A DNA stretch of 64,000 nucleotides from Rhodosporidiobolus odoratus (GCA_034387635.1 JAOANU010000016.1:868001-932000); one strand, 5' to 3'; counted from the stretch's first letter, positions 12,701-25,949 are shown. A program made the numbers and translations. The notes: generated by a model not told the origin, from the sequence alone.

Positions 12701-13339
12701 TCAGATGCCGACCCGATTCTCCTCCTCTTTTCCATGTGGTTCCTATCGTTCGCAGACATTGCCGCTTCTGATCACCCTCCATAGACGAGTTGACCTGGTA
12801 CACAACGTTGTCCCCTTTGTTGTCACTGATGTAGAAGTAGACGAGTTTTATTTTGGCGAACGACGTCACGGGCATGTTCGGCGGGACAGTTCGCGGGAGA
12901 GTCGCTCATTAGCGTTGAAAATGAAGGTTGTACAGGGTCAGTGTTCTGAAAAGGGGAACGAGATGAGGGGAGTGAACCCATTCGAGTTTTCGAGGGAGGC
13001 CGGAACGGGCAAGTCGGCGAGGCGGGCTGGTCGGAGCGGTTGGGCCGCGCCTCGTTTGTTCAGCTTTGGTGTGTTCGTTTCAGGACAAGTGTAGTCCTTT
13101 GAGTGACAATTCTATTCAGCCACCAGGGCCTCAGGGGCACTTTACAGTTTCATACGGCGGCTGCTTCCGATCAGCTTGCCGCGCTCTCTTGCTCGCTGTT
13201 GCCGTTTTGCCTTCTCCTTGTGCTCCTCGTCCTCGGCATCCCCTCGCAGTCTCATTACTACCCGCGGTAGATCCTCGCGTATAGCAGCTGCACCTCAAGC
13301 GCACTCCTTCACCCTGACTTCCCGTCCTCGAGACTCAGC
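12701..13339. other. Intergenic: LRO1 3' region and receptor-gene promoter
   Basis: No gene is supported. Short open frames on both strands have no recognisable content. A CRE-like core GACGTCAC lies near 12862. This resembles the binding site of CREB/ATF bZIP factors, but a single half-perfect match in GC-rich DNA is weak evidence. Confidence 0.4.
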
Positions 13340-14766
13340 ATGGCCACCGATCCACGCTGGGTCTTTGAAACCGCCATCGGTCTATCCGCCCTCTCCGTCG
13401 TAGGGGGATTGGCTATTGCAGGGGGGTGGTGGGTTGCACCTCAACGTCAGGCGTTGAGACAGAAGCTGGTGCTTGGGTTGGGATTGACAGGTGCGTCTTC
13501 ATGCTACCTCTCCTCGCGGACCATCGACTTGACGTCTCGTCCCTGTTCCAGACCTGTTACAAGCATGCGTTACCTTGGCGGGGAATGCGCTTGAGCTGAC
13601 GGGTCGTCCGTACATCCCCAATTCCTCGTCCTGCCTCGCAAGCGGTTTCATGTGTGCGCTCGACTTTCTTCGATCACTCTGCTGCATCGGAGCTAACCTT
13701 TCCTGCGACTGTAGACCAAACTTGCGTCATCGCTGGCGCTGCTTGGACGCTCCTCATCGCCCTTACCACCTACATCACTCTTGTGCACCCCTTTTCCTCC
13801 CTCGCCGCCTTCCTCGAACGCCCTGTCGCCTTTCCCCTCATCGCCCTCGCCGTTCTTCTCATCGGAATCACCCCGTCCATACCTGCCACTATCATCTACG
13901 ACATAGTGGATGCGGGCGGGGTCTGCTGGTTGCCCACTGGCACGCTGGAAGGCAATCTTTACCTCTTCATCCCTCGTGCTGCGACCTTCGTCCTCGTTAT
14001 CGGTCTCTACCTCCGCCTCTTTATCTTTTTCCGCACTCGCGACCTCAAACTCCTCGAAACCACGACCGACTATGAGGAGGAGGAAGACGGCCGACGGGGG
14101 TCACATCGCCTCTCGGTAGCGAACCTCAGCGTCCGACTGACAAACTGGAACGATCGCCGCGCCAGCGACGGCTCGCGACCACCTTTTCCAAGAGCAGCCA
14201 GCATCCCTGCTCCGACTCCGCTATCGCCTATACCGGGCTCACCCGCCATCCCCTTCACCACGCCCTTCTCTACCGAACCTCCGACACCTCAGCCTCCCCA
14301 GCAACCCGTCGCAATCGCTTTCCCCACTTCGAGCGAGTCTCCTCACTCCGAAGCGCTCGACTCCCCCACCACCAGTGCCGATTCGACCTCCATGCCCGAC
14401 ACGTACGGCGCCTCTTCCTACGGTATCAAACAGCCGACCCGTCCTTCTTCCGTCGCCTTCCCCACCAGCACAACCCCAAAAGAGCGACACAAAGACCCAA
14501 TCCCGAAGCGCCACCGCCCTCTCTCCCCCGCGCAAATGAACAAACGCCTCTCAATCCTCATGCTCGTCTACCCCTTGGCCTACTGTATCCTCGTCGCCCT
14601 CGCCCTCGCTAGGCTCATTCAGTCTTTCTCGAGGGACAATGCCCCGGCGCATCATATCTTGAGATATGTGTCGAGGTTTTGTATCTTTGCTCAGGGGGCG
14701 ATCGATGGGATGCTGTTTGTGGTGGTCAGCGTCGTGTTCAAGTACTGGACGAGGAGGGACAGCTAG
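13340..14766 (+). CDS. Seven-transmembrane receptor, Git3/Gpr1-like
   Basis: Likely a G-protein-coupled receptor of the fungal glucose/nutrient-sensing type (Gpr1 / Git3 family), acting at the plasma membrane upstream of cAMP signalling. Three exons (13340-13490, 13552-13653, 13715-14766) join in frame to 434 residues. Hydrophobic segments visible in order include AIGLSALSVVGGLAIAGGWW, LVLGLGLTDLLQACVTLAGN, CVIAGAAWTLLIALTTYITL, PLIALAVLLIGITPSIPATI, AATFVLVIGLYLRLFIFF, LSILMLVYPLAYCILVALAL and FAQGAIDGMLFVVVSVVF. A third cytoplasmic loop of about 165 residues (roughly 195-358) is rich in Ser, Thr and Pro, as is typical for regulation by phosphorylation. A Cys pair in the outer loops (SSSCLASG and GGVCWLP) could form the usual disulphide. 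The ligand cannot be told from sequence. Confidence 0.82.
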
Positions 14767-15288
14767 GCGTGAGAGTGGTGAGCCAAGGCAGGAAATGCGG
14801 GAGCAGAAGGGAGAGGGAAGGAGTGTAGGGAATTCTGGGTTTTGTCGTTTATCATATTCGCATAGTATAGAGCTGGGCCGTACTTATAGGTGTTCATTCC
14901 CCACTTCGGATATACCCTCGTTGTAAGTTGATATACAAATCTGTCGCGTCTCTCCATGCGATGCGAGAATCAGAATGTGAACTTGGCGGACAGTTTGTCG
15001 AGGAGATCTTTCTACACATCGCTTCGGGCTCGTATTCCAGGCGTGTGCTGAGTCTGACGGTCTTGCAACGTGCAGAGCGAGCCTCGGCCGTCGGACGGGA
15101 TGTAGTCGAGTTCGCGAGTGATTCCCTCAGCTGCCATTTTCTCATCTTGCTGTCTCCGTCTCCCGTCGAACACCTCAAAGAGCCGCCTGAGACACCTCGG
15201 AGCTATCATAGCACTTCTCCTGCTCATCTAGTGGCACCTTCAAGTTCCCCAGCTACCCTGCGCTTTCACCCCATCTTCATCAATCGCC
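14767..15288. other. Intergenic: receptor 3' region and CTK3 promoter
   Basis: No gene is supported. A long plus-strand frame runs from 14928 into CTK3, but in its first 360 bases it has no family-like content and it ignores the CTK3 splice sites. AT-richer sequence at about 14840-14960 probably holds the 3' end of the receptor mRNA. Confidence 0.4.
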
Positions 15289-16554
15289 ATGGATCCCTTC
15301 GAAGTGAGCACGTTTTCCCCCTTCTAGGCTTATGGACTAGCTCACAGACTCCTCCACAGGTCCGCATGCAATTCCTCGCCCTGACCTCTCGTCTGACCTC
15401 TACCGTTCCCAGCATCTCCAAAGTCGCCTCATTCGCCTTGAAACACGCCTCTCGATGCAGTGACGACATTTGGGATTGCTACCTCGACGAGATCGCTACC
15501 ACCAACCTCAACAGCCGAATAAATATGCTCTACCTTCTCGATGCGTTGTTGGACAAGGAAGGGCCAAAGGTTATGGTCAAGCCGGGTGGGGTCGTTGGGT
15601 CCGGTAGCTACAGGGCATTGCTCGAGAGGGATTTGGCAAAGGTCGTGGGGTGTGTCGTACCAGAAAACCGAGAAGGAGTGCTCAATTGGATGAGTACAGC
15701 TCAGGTGCGCGTCATGCAACCGACTTTCCTTACCTCTTGTCCCCTCGCCAGCAAGACTGATCTCCCTTGTTTGGTTGTTCAGGTCCTGCGGTCATGGAAG
15801 ACTCGTCGCTTGCTCGACACTGAGGTTCTCGACTCTGTGATAACCGAGTTGGAGAGTCGGAAAGCCACGTGCGTGTTCTTTCCTTTACGCCTCGACGTGG
15901 TCCCTCAGCTCATCTCGTCTACCCTCTCCAGTCTACAATCCGATTCCTCCGACACTTCCGCCTTCGCCAACTTTTCCCGAAACGACATCCTACGACGGAT
16001 TGAAGACGACCGCGAGCGAGTAAGTCTCGTCCTCCCCACTCTTCCTGCGATATCCCAACTAGGCTCACCCCTCCCTCATTCGCCCGCAGCACAAACGCCT
16101 CAAAGAGCGCATCTGGGTCCTCCCCGTCCCTTCCACCCTCTACCCATCCATCTCTCCCGGCGCGGCCAACCCCTCGACATCATCAGCAGCCGCAGCATCC
16201 CAAAAACCTTCCCCAATGTCCCCCGCATCTCCCTTTGATCCTACCTCGCGACCTTCTACATCCTCGAATCGCCGCTCCTCGGTTCCAGGTGTTGGAGCTG
16301 ACAAAGTCCCACCCAATACTGCGGGACGAGGACCTGAACTTGCGTTGGAAATGGAGTTTGAGCAATTGTGGGAGGCGAGTGAGGAGGAGAGACGGGCGGC
16401 ACAAGGTCCTGCGGCTGTCGAGGTAGGACAGATTGATCCTGTTAGACCGTGGAAGAGAGTCAAGAGGTGGGCTATGGATGAGGCAGATAGGGAGGAGATG
16501 CGGAGTGAACGATGGCGGGCTTTCGAGCCGGAAAAGGAGGAAGGGGAAGTGTAG
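15289..16554 (+). CDS. CTK3: CTD kinase gamma subunit
   Basis: Subunit of the CTDK-I kinase complex, which phosphorylates the RNA polymerase II C-terminal repeat (mainly Ser2). It starts with a 15-base first exon (ATG at 15289, MDPFE), then a 56-base intron (15304-15359). The joined product reads MDPFEVRMQFLALTSRL and continues with FALKHASRCSDDIWDCYLDE and LNSRINMLYLLDALLDKE. This is the CID-like helical fold at the N-terminus of Ctk3. Later pieces are VLRSWKTRRLLDTEVL and NDILRRIEDDRERHKRLKER, then a Ser/Pro/Ala-rich linker. The C-terminal block FEQLWEASEEERRAAQ and PWKRVKRWAMDEADREEM is the other conserved Ctk3 region. Four or five exons; stop at 16552-16554. It converges on UTP20, with 137 bases between the stops. 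Confidence 0.9.
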
Positions 16555-16691
16555 CATGGCTTTCAGCAATCGCGAGAAAAGTTCCCTGAGCCTCGTGGTC
16601 GCCCTTCCGTTCGTGCGAGGTGCGATCGAGGGAGAACATGAGAGCATTACAACAAACAACCAAGACAACTCGCTGATAACCCGGTATCTAG

Positions 16692-19600
16692 TTAGGAGTA
16701 CTCCTGCCTAGCCCGTTTGCCTCTTCCACCCTCGCTGAACCGCGCTTTCTGATCCGCAAACGCCGCGACCTTCCTCTTCTTCTGAACCTTCTTCTGCGCC
16801 ATTCGCTTCTCGCGTTGTCGAGCCTGCTCGGCGGGGTCTTGGAAGCCCTGCGTCCAAATGAGAAGAGTCAACACTGGATGTCAACACTAGATCTGGATAG
16901 GCAGAGAGGACATGCGTGGTAGCGTACCTGCATCGATTTGGCCGTCTTCCTCTCATTCCGCCTCTCGGCCGCTTTCGACCGGATTTCGTTATACACCCTC
17001 GAGAACGCCGTCGTCCCAATCTTACCTTGTAGCAGGTCACGCACTTCTCCAGCAAGGGACTGAAGCTCGACTGTTTTGGCGAGTGCAAAGGAAGAACAAA
17101 GTCAGCTTCTCGATCCAAAGAATGAGAAAGAGGGAGGGACGACGTACCCATTTGCGGATCCTGAGCGTTCGGGTCTTCCGAGATGCGGTATAGCGGGATG
17201 GCCATCTGCATGACGAAGCGCTGCAGAGCCGAGGCGTCGAGGAAGCTGATGACGGCGGCGAACCAGCGGAGAATCGAAGAGGGTTGACGCGACCACTGAC
17301 CCTGTGAGCGGCGGGAGTACAACAGTCAGTCGAGCGGGTTAGGGTGGGAGAACGGGTCAGGTACTCACAGCCGACTGCTCGTGACGACTTGGGCGCAACA
17401 TGTGGGCTTGACGAGCCTGGTACGAGAGGCGGGTGAAGAGCCACTTGAGTGGATCCGACTTGCGCTCCTCCTCCGTTCGCACTGCAGCGGCTTCATCCTC
17501 ATCCTCACCATCGACCTCGTCGTCAGCTGCTTCTGCGCTTGCCGGCTGCGATCGCGCGGAGAAGCACTTGGCAGCGAAGAACAGGTTCTTGACGACCTGC
17601 ATCGCGAGCGTGTCGTCGAGGAGTGGACTCTTGAGCTGCAGGCAGGCCTTCTGAGCGGCGTCGAGTAGGTTCTGAGTGGCGAGGGGGTGGCGCTCGGCCA
17701 GGGACGTCGAAGAGACGGCGTCGGTGCTGGCAGCATACAGGCAACCGAGCAGGCGGGAGGACGAGGTACGAATCCAGATGTGAGGGTAGAGGAGATGGCC
17801 ACGAACGGCCTTCCACAGTGGCTGATGGGTGCGCTCGTCCGGCGATACGAGGTCCGGATAGGCTGAATACACCCGGGAAAGCGCTTGAAGCCCTTGATAG
17901 GGCAGTTGCCAGTCCGCCTCGAGGCTTTCCGCCGCATCGCCGCCTTCGAGCTCTGCCTGCTCAAGCTTCTCTTCGCTGTCGACCAAGAGGTCCAGCAAGA
18001 CATCGACGATTGCTGGCGCCGACGACTTGCCCTGTTCGCCGAGGCCGTCGACCGCGACACCGAGTAGCTGAATCGCGGTTCTGGCTAGCTGAGCATGCGC
18101 CTTCTGGGCCGCCCAGGAGTGCATCATGGAGAGGAAGGTATCGCGCAGGTCCTTATCCACTCGGCTGAAGAGTAGCTTGACGAGCTCGGCGGCCATCTCG
18201 CGACATCTTGTCGAGTCGTCGTTGGCGATTTGCATGACGAGGCTCGCAAAGAACAGCTCGGCTGAGTCCTGAATGAGTTGCGCGGAGAACTTGGTGAGGA
18301 TGGCGGAGACGAGCTCGAGGACGGACAGACGGCCGCTCTCGTAGGTGTAGCCGAGGTTCTTGGCGAGGAAGGCCAGAGATTCCCTGAGACGGCCGCGACC
18401 TTGCGGGTAGTCAAGAAGGAACTGCAGGTAGATGGCGCGGCAGACTTCGCGGACGTTGCTAGATTGGTTGGTGACGAGCATCTCGGCGACCTTGTTCATG
18501 AGGTCGTAGATTTCCGGTGCGACGAACTTGCGGGACATGATCGCGCGAAGGAGCTGGAAGAGCGTTGCTTGGCGGTCCGCCTCTTCGAGATCCGGGCCGA
18601 TGAGCTATGAGCGGTACAGGCGTCATATCAGTCAATGCGTCTCTCGAATACGTGGAACAAAAGGGGAGGGAAGACGAACGCACCTCGAGCAGCGAAGTGA
18701 GCTGTTTCTCAGACAGGTTTGCCGATTTGCAGTCTCGAATGACCGTCGACAATGTCCGAAGTGCCGACTGTGCCAATTCCGACTCGGTACTGCCGGCCCT
18801 CTCGACAACATTGAGCATCTGCTTGACGAGAACCGGGGCGGCCTTATCGGTGCTAGACAGCGGGCAGCGGATGAGACTTGCAGTAGCGCGCATGCTGCGA
18901 GCGAGTACGATCGGGTCGTCGGAGTAGAGAGAGTTGCCGACAAGGGAGACAAGCGGTTCGAGGCGGGACAGGATGTCGGCAGAGTCGAGGTCGAATTGCG
19001 ATTTGCGGAAGGCAGAGTTGAAGAGTTCGAGACCGAAGGACACGAAACGGAAAGCGTTCTTGGCGAAGTAGTCGCGCGATTCCTCCTCGTTGCGAGACAG
19101 CTGGACGTGGTAATCCGGAGCTGCCTTGCCGTGCCTACGCACAACCTTGACGTTCCGCAGGAAAGACGCGTTCTGGCTGATAAGGCTGTGGCAGAGGTCG
19201 AGCGTACCAGCCGGGTCGAGCTGCGGGTTGGCCGTTAAGCCAATTGCGAGTGCCTTGAAGACCTCCTCGACATCCTTGAGGGGCTTCGCCGAGTCGGTTT
19301 GCGAGATAACGGAACGAAGTGGCGCAAGAAGGGAGGAGATCCGGGCAGGGGAAACAACCCGAGCGAGAAGTTGAAAGGAGTCGAGCGACTTGAAGGATCG
19401 GACTTCGCGGAACTTGGTCTTGCTGCGGAACTCCTGCGATTGTCGATCCTTGTTCGGAGCGCCAAACACGTCGTCGTCCAGAACTGCAACTGTCGAGTCG
19501 AGAGCGTCCTCCCAGTCGACCTTATCCGGGGTCTCGACGAGGCGTACGAGAAGAGCATGGACGGTGAAGGCGAGGACGTGCAGCTGAGGACCGCGAGCAA

Positions 19601-22600
19601 GGGCCTTTCGCAGCTCCTTGACGGCGCGGGTGAGGGTGTCGCCCCCCGTCGACGCGACGATATTGGTGAGGGTGGCCCTGACAAGGTCTCGAATGTGCTG
19701 GTCCCGCGAGCGAAGCGCCTGCGATAGGGTCATGAGGAGCGCCGCTTCCTGAACCTCCTTCGCCTCGCCAGGAATGTGCTGGATGACGGCGCTGACACCC
19801 TCCGCCACCGGTATCCGGACCTCCTGATCCTCATCGTCGACTCGCTTCTCGAGGTACGCGAGAAGCTGCGGGACGAGGCGGCCCGTAGTCGACGCGAGCT
19901 GCATCGGCTCGGATTCGAGATCGAAGTGGAAGCCTTTGAGGACGCTGACGAGGGTCCTCACACAAGCCTTCTGTGCCGTTCCGGGCAGCTTCGCCAGCTT
20001 GAGATAGTGATGTGCGATCTTCGAGTAGGCGGACCAGTTGAGGTGCTTCGCAAGGCGACCAAGACACTGCACAGTCTCGTTGACCAGGTCGGGGTCCTTC
20101 TTCTCGTCCGACCCGAGGACGAAATGGTCGAGCAAGGGCAGGAACATGTCCGCAACGACCTTGCTGGTGACTGCGCCATCCTCGACGGCATCTGCGAGAC
20201 GGCGGAGAGCACGAGTTCGGCGATGGTTCTGAATGTGGAGGATGTTGTTGAAGAAGTTTGCCTCCTGGTCGCCGCCAACGAGAAGGACCTTTAGCTGGTC
20301 AAGTTCGGGCACGCCTTCCGTCTGCTCGACGGCGAATCCTACGACGCCGAGCACCTCAGAGCGAATGATCTCGAGCTTGGAACGAAGGGCGTTGCGGAGA
20401 CCGGGCAAGAGGATGCGGGTAAGAACGACGCGAAGAGCGGAATCTTCCGCAGCGCTGGCGACTTCGAGGAAACGGCGGAGGGTGTAGCTGGCGTTACTCC
20501 TGATAGAGAGCTCTTCGGCGTCCTACAGGCGGAAAGGGGTGAGTTCGGAACGAAGAGCCATGGGACTGTACGGGCTCACCTGGATGAAGAAGAGCATGTT
20601 GCTGATAACCACGGTCCAGTCCGCAGGTCGGATGCGAGTGAAGGCTTCCTCGTTCAGGCGAGAGAAGGCGGCGAGGCGGCGGTCAAAGTCGGGTTCTTCG
20701 GAGCGTTTCGCAGAGAACGCGTTGAGCTCCTCGACGAGCTGGGCGACCTCGGCGTACGAGCCGTCGACAGCCGCGATAGCGTTAAATGCGCCGACAAGCT
20801 GCAACCGAGCATTTCGGCTCTTCGTACTGGAGAAAAGGGCGGAGACGACTTCGCAGCAGCGGTCGTAGAGGGGCGTTGCCGGTGCTGGCCGAGCCAAGGG
20901 GTATAGTGCCGTAACAATCTTGAGGAGATCCGTCTTGACCTTCTCGGGTACCGTCTTGTTCGTCTTCCGTAGGAGCGGCGTAATGAGGGTGAGGAAGTTC
21001 GTCGCTTGCTCTTGCGACTCGACGTACGGGGCGAGTGAACACAGAAGCGAGATCTGACGTTGTGCGACTTGGCCCTTCGCGTCGAGGGTGGATGAGGTGA
21101 CGGCGATGAGACCGCCGAGCTGGACGAGGAGAACGTCTACGCCAGGCTTGATGACGTTCTGGCCGATGGCTCCTGTCTCGCCGCCTTCCTCCGCCGCGAA
21201 CTCGACGACGTGCGAGACGAGGTCGAAGACGCGCAGGATGACGGCCGGCTTGACATTCCGAACGGTGAGAACGCGGTAGAGCGACGGGAGGAGGCTCGGA
21301 TCGTAGTCGACGAGGAAGCGGACGAGATCGCGGCGGTGACTCCAGGTGACGAAGAGCTCGAGTAGAGCGGAAGGTGCCTGCGCGTTCTCAGCGGCAAGAC
21401 TTGGCAGGCGAGGCGAGATGAAGGAGGGGAAGGCGACAGCGACGTAGGGGTGGTAGTCGAAGTCGACCTCGAGGCGGAAGAACTGATTCAGACGCTTGAG
21501 AGCTGTTTGCCGGATGTGGCGGAGCGGCGCTACCGGTGCATCATCGTCTTCCTCGGTTTCCTCCTCTAACTCGTCCTTATCTTCCTCCTTCTCGACGTCG
21601 ACGACGTTACTGCCTTCCGCTTTGCCCTCGCCGTCGATACCTTTCTGCGCGAAGTGTAGCAGATTGAGTACGGCGCCAAGAAGGTCAGGCCATCGGTCAA
21701 CGAGATCCTTCCCAAGATGCTTGAGGATGTCGGCGAGAAGGCCGAGGAAACCGAGTTGACGCTTGCCTGGCACATTCGGAGCATGCTCCGCTAAGCGGAA
21801 CGACTCGCCCTGCGGCGTGACGAGCAGCTTGCGGAGAGGGCCGAGGGTTAGGTCGACCAGGGTTCCGAGCTCGTCGCTGCTGCAGGTTCGAAGCGCTCCG
21901 AGAACCGCAGCGCGACGACCGGCACGGCCTTGACCGGAACTGGCGCTGGCCCGCCCTAGCCGCGAGGTCATGATACCGTAGGTGATGCGGATGAAAAGGG
22001 GAACAACGTCCGGACGGTGAGCTGGGTCGAGGCCGCCGGCATCAGTTGACGAAACGAATTGTAGAAGCTCGTCTCGAAGCTTGGTCGGCTCGAGGAGATT
22101 CTTGAGCCTTTCGGCGTTCTTGATAACGGCCGGTTCCTTCCATCGAAGGAGACAGTCGAGGGCGAGTTTCTGGATTTCGGCGTCGGGGAAGGCGAGAAGA
22201 GTGCGGAACTGGCTGTCGAGTTCGGCCGTGCGGTAGAGCGCCTTCGGGTTGCTGAGCTTTGCGAAGAGGGCGAGCCAGGCAAGCAATCGCGCTTTGCGAT
22301 CCTTCGAGTTCTCGTCCGCATTGAAGTACTTCGGCGCCTCGTCCGCCTTGTCAGGAATGACGTCGTCGCGCTGGAAGCACCCAAGGAAAACGTCGACGAG
22401 GTCGCGGTTGTGCCGTTGCGCCAGGTCGGGGATAGCGCAGCAGAGAGCCAAGAGCTGCGCCTCGTAGCTATGCACAACAAGTCGTTCCGGCGTGACTTGA
22501 AGCTGTGAGCGCGGTAGGGTTAGCAGGGGAGGGAGCGCACAGAGGTAAGCGGGACGCACGGTGACCAGCTCTGCCTCCCGAGCAGCAACTGCTTCAACTC

Positions 22601-25600
22601 CACCGTCAAAACGCGTCTCTTCCTTCTTCGCCTTCGCCCGGCGATCCTCAAGGTTCCAATCCCGCAGCGCCTGCTCCTCAAAGACAAGCTCGTCCTGACC
22701 GTCACCCCGTACCCCCGCTAGAGCCCATTCGGGCTTTCGGGTGATGTAGAGGTCTGAGCCACGAGTCGCGGCGGCGAGAAGCTGGCGCGAGCATACGGTC
22801 CAGACGGCATCGGGGAATCGCTGAGCGAGAAGGGCGAGGGCCTGGACGGCTTCAGGCCAGAGAGGCTTGAAGTTGACTTTGCACATGGCTGTACGATTTA
22901 CCAGCGTTAGATCAGAATGTCAGGATGTGGGAGAAAGAGGGAAGACTTGCCGGTGAGGTAGCGGACGACCACGTCGAGCGCCGGCTTGACGTCCTCGCCC
23001 TCCTTGCCAAGCTGAGCGTTCGCCACGATCCCAAGTTTCCTCAGCTTCATGCTCTTCTCCCTCGCACCTTGCACCGTGAGCGGCATATCTTCGACCTCGA
23101 TGCACTTGGCGACTAGGTCAGCAGCAACAGGTGCTTCAGAGAGCGGGAACAGCGTCAAGGCGATTTCGAGAGAGGCGCGCCGAAGAAGGGCATCTTCGGA
23201 GAGAAGGTTCGGAAGAATGGAATCGTAGACTGCTTTGCGGTCGTCTTCGGAGCGATCGGAGGCGAGGCGAGCGAGAGAAAGCGTGGAGATGCCATGCATG
23301 ACTTGACGATGCCATGAGAAGTGTGAGATCATGCGCTGGACGGAGCTAGCTAGGGAGGCTGTCGCCTCGGTAGTGGATGTGCCCTTTTTAGGGCGATTCG
23401 AAATGATGGAGAAGGAAGATAGGGCGGCCCCGAGTACCTGCCCAGGGCTGACGGCGGTCGAGAGATAGGCAGTGCGGGCGACGTTGGCGGGTGTAGCTGA
23501 AACGGTAGATGCGAGGGAGGAGATGAGCGGAAGGAGTGACGCTTGATGCGAGGGGAGGAAAGGTGCAATGTGAAGCGCATCCAGCAGTTCGAAAGTCTGG
23601 CAAGCCCGGATACGTCAATACGAGGAGGCGTAACGTCATACCATGAAGCAGAGCGCACCGTTTCCTCCTCAATCTGTGCTCCCTCCTCGAACTGACCCTC
23701 CCAACCAATGATAACCTTCTCTACCACCTCGACAACGCTTTTCTCCCAAGCGATGGCTGCGGCACCGTTCTTATCGAGTAATGCTCGCAGCCGTCCTGAT
23801 TCGGCCAAGCGGGAGAGCAGCGCCCTACTGTTCTCCCGCTTCGACACCTCGCCGAAACCGTCCGCCTCGTCCGCGCGCGCCTTCCCATTGCTGACGGGGG
23901 CAGCAAGTTCTCGCGCCGTAGCCGTCAGCACCGCAGCTCCGAAGGTGGTGTCCCACAACGACCAGCCAATGCCGTCGAGAGTCGCGACAATGGCGCAGGC
24001 CGCGGCGAAGACGGAAGCCGAAGTGTCCACGGCGAAGAGCGCTTCAACGGTGCCGCGAACAGCGGGCGACAGGACATCGGAGAGAACAGCAAGAGGGAGA
24101 AGGGTTGCGACGAAGGAGACATAGGAGGAAATGAAAGTCGAGGGTGGAGAGCGGGAGAGGAGCTGAGAAAGAGGGCTGAGCAAAGCGAAGCACCGAGGCT
24201 TGACGGTGGCTGGAGGCTCAAGCAGATCAGCGCCCGCGCAAAGAAATGAAGGACAGTCACGTACCCGCAACTTTGGCGCCGCCTTTGGCGCCGACAAAGC
24301 TTTCGACTGCCTTCATAGCTACAACGAGCTTCTCCCACCCGACATCCGTCTTACTGTTCTTGACGTCGTCGAGTCGAGATGTGACCGCCTTGAGCACCTG
24401 CTCAGCCACTGGGTCGAGCGCTTCAACCTTGTATCCGTGACCTACGAGGGCTACTAGGCCGTGCGAGATGACTTCGGCGGGAAGGGTGAGTGTAGCGAGT
24501 GCAGGCAGAGAGAAGACGGCGCTGAAGAGCGAGCGCAAGATTGTAGGCGTGCGGGAGTGGAAGAAGTGATTCGCCGCCTGCATACGAGAAGCCTGTCAAA
24601 AGGGTTTGATCCGAAGAAGCAAAAGGGATTTACGCACATTACAGCTTTCGACCGTCAGCCAGGTCAAGCCTTCCGCAAACACATTCGAGCTTCCCTCTTC
24701 TTGCCCTCGGCCTTTGCCCTTGCCTTTCCGGCGGCCCTTCGCCCCGCGTCCGCCGTTCGCGCGCTCGCCACCATCAATTTCTTCAACCGCTGCAACATCC
24801 TCGATCATATGCTGCACGAGTTGCTCGAGCGAGACCTGTGCGTTGATGTCTCCTCCGCTGCTCTCAGGCTTGGCCTTGCGCACGAGGTATGCGAAGGCAT
24901 TGGCCAGAAGACGGCGAGTTTGAGGTGTCGTGCGGAAGGTGCGGGGCAAGGAAGCGTAGAGCTTCGGGGCGTCGAGGGGTGTGGCGCTAGTGGAGGCGAC
25001 GGGCGTTGTCTCGTCTTGCTCATCGATCTCCGCCTCGTCTTCCGACTCTTCATCGTCTGCCTTCTCTACTACTGGCTCCTCCGTTTCCATCTCTCCTTCC
25101 TCTGCTGGCTCTTCCTCCTCCGTCGCCGCTGGAGCGCCAAGTCCGCGTCGAACCACCTCCCACACTTCCGGCAGTCCGCCCTGCCCGGCTTCTTGACCGG
25201 CGCTCAGGATGTCCCGTCCGAGATCGCGGAAAACGGCACCGAGTACGTCGTAGATGCGCTGCAGAAGTTTCGGGTTGGCGGCATGGAGGGGAGAGGGAGC
25301 TGTCAATCGAATCAAAGTGGCAAGGAGAAGTGGCAATCGAGGGAGTAAAAGATGAGAGAGGTCGGTAATGAGGGGAGGAAGAAGGCTGCGGGCAAGACAT
25401 GTTCAGCACGTAGAGTCCACGATCAAGGGAAGCGGCCACTCACTCAAGTAGTGTCTCTCCTAGTAGCTCAAGATCCTTCGTGCCACTGCTCATCGCCTCA
25501 CAGACCGCCTCAGTGATCTCTTTCCGGAAATGCACTACGAGGGGCAAACTCCTCGTCCACTTTTCGACCTTCTTCGAGAACCGCACAAATGGCAGGCTCA

Positions 25601-25949
25601 GGTTAATAAGCTGACTCTGCGCAAGGGCGTGACCAAAGAGGGAGTGCATCGTGTCGTCTTCCGCCTCTTCCTCTCCCTCGAGCATTTCCCGCCGATCTCG
25701 AACCGAGTCGAGGTCGACCTTCATTTTCGCGAGCTTGTCCGCCGGCGACTTGAATCGAAAAGAGTTGCCCTTGATGAGTGGCTTCTCTGCCTTCTTCGCT
25801 ATCCGTTCAGCGACGGTGAGGGAGGCGGTGGAGCGGAGCTTCTTGTCGGCCTTGGGCTTGGCGGACGAGGACGCGGCATGACGGAGGGAGCGAAGAGTGG
25901 ATGCGCCCTTGTTGCCCTTGCGAGCGCCGCTAGACTGGCCTTTCGCCAT
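16692..25949 (-). CDS. UTP20: U3 snoRNP / small-subunit processome protein Utp20
   Basis: Giant HEAT-repeat scaffold needed for 18S rRNA maturation in the nucleolus. The start is at 25949 (MAKGQSSGARKG, a basic Lys-rich tail) and the stop at 16694-16692, giving roughly 2,800 residues, the usual size. The N-terminal hallmark is FRFKSPADKLAKMKVDLDSV and EDDTMHSLFGHALAQSQLIN, followed by SKKVEKWTRSLPLVVHFRKE. A long, mainly helical repeat body follows in three large exons (22886-20523, 20408-18459 and 18538-17357 with flanking pieces), including FAKLSNPKALYRTAELDSQF and IQKLALDCLLRWKEPAVIKN, both strongly Utp20-like. The C-terminus is a basic tail (REKRMAQKKVQKKRK), probably a nucleolar signal. 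Two low-complexity inserts near residues 220-420 are unusual: an acidic Glu/Asp run and a Gly/Lys/Arg run. About ten introns, mostly 50-80 bases. Confidence 0.93.

Noticed and set aside
14928..15288. Extended N-terminus for CTK3 from 14928
   Set aside because: The family start MDPFE at 15289 with its 56-base intron restores the conserved Ctk3 sequence; the upstream part has no similarity to the family.
18528..19238. Long antisense frames opposite UTP20 (also opposite REV3, DED1 and gag-pol)
   Set aside because: In this GC-rich, C-ending codon usage, antisense frames stay open by chance; none has domain-like sequence.
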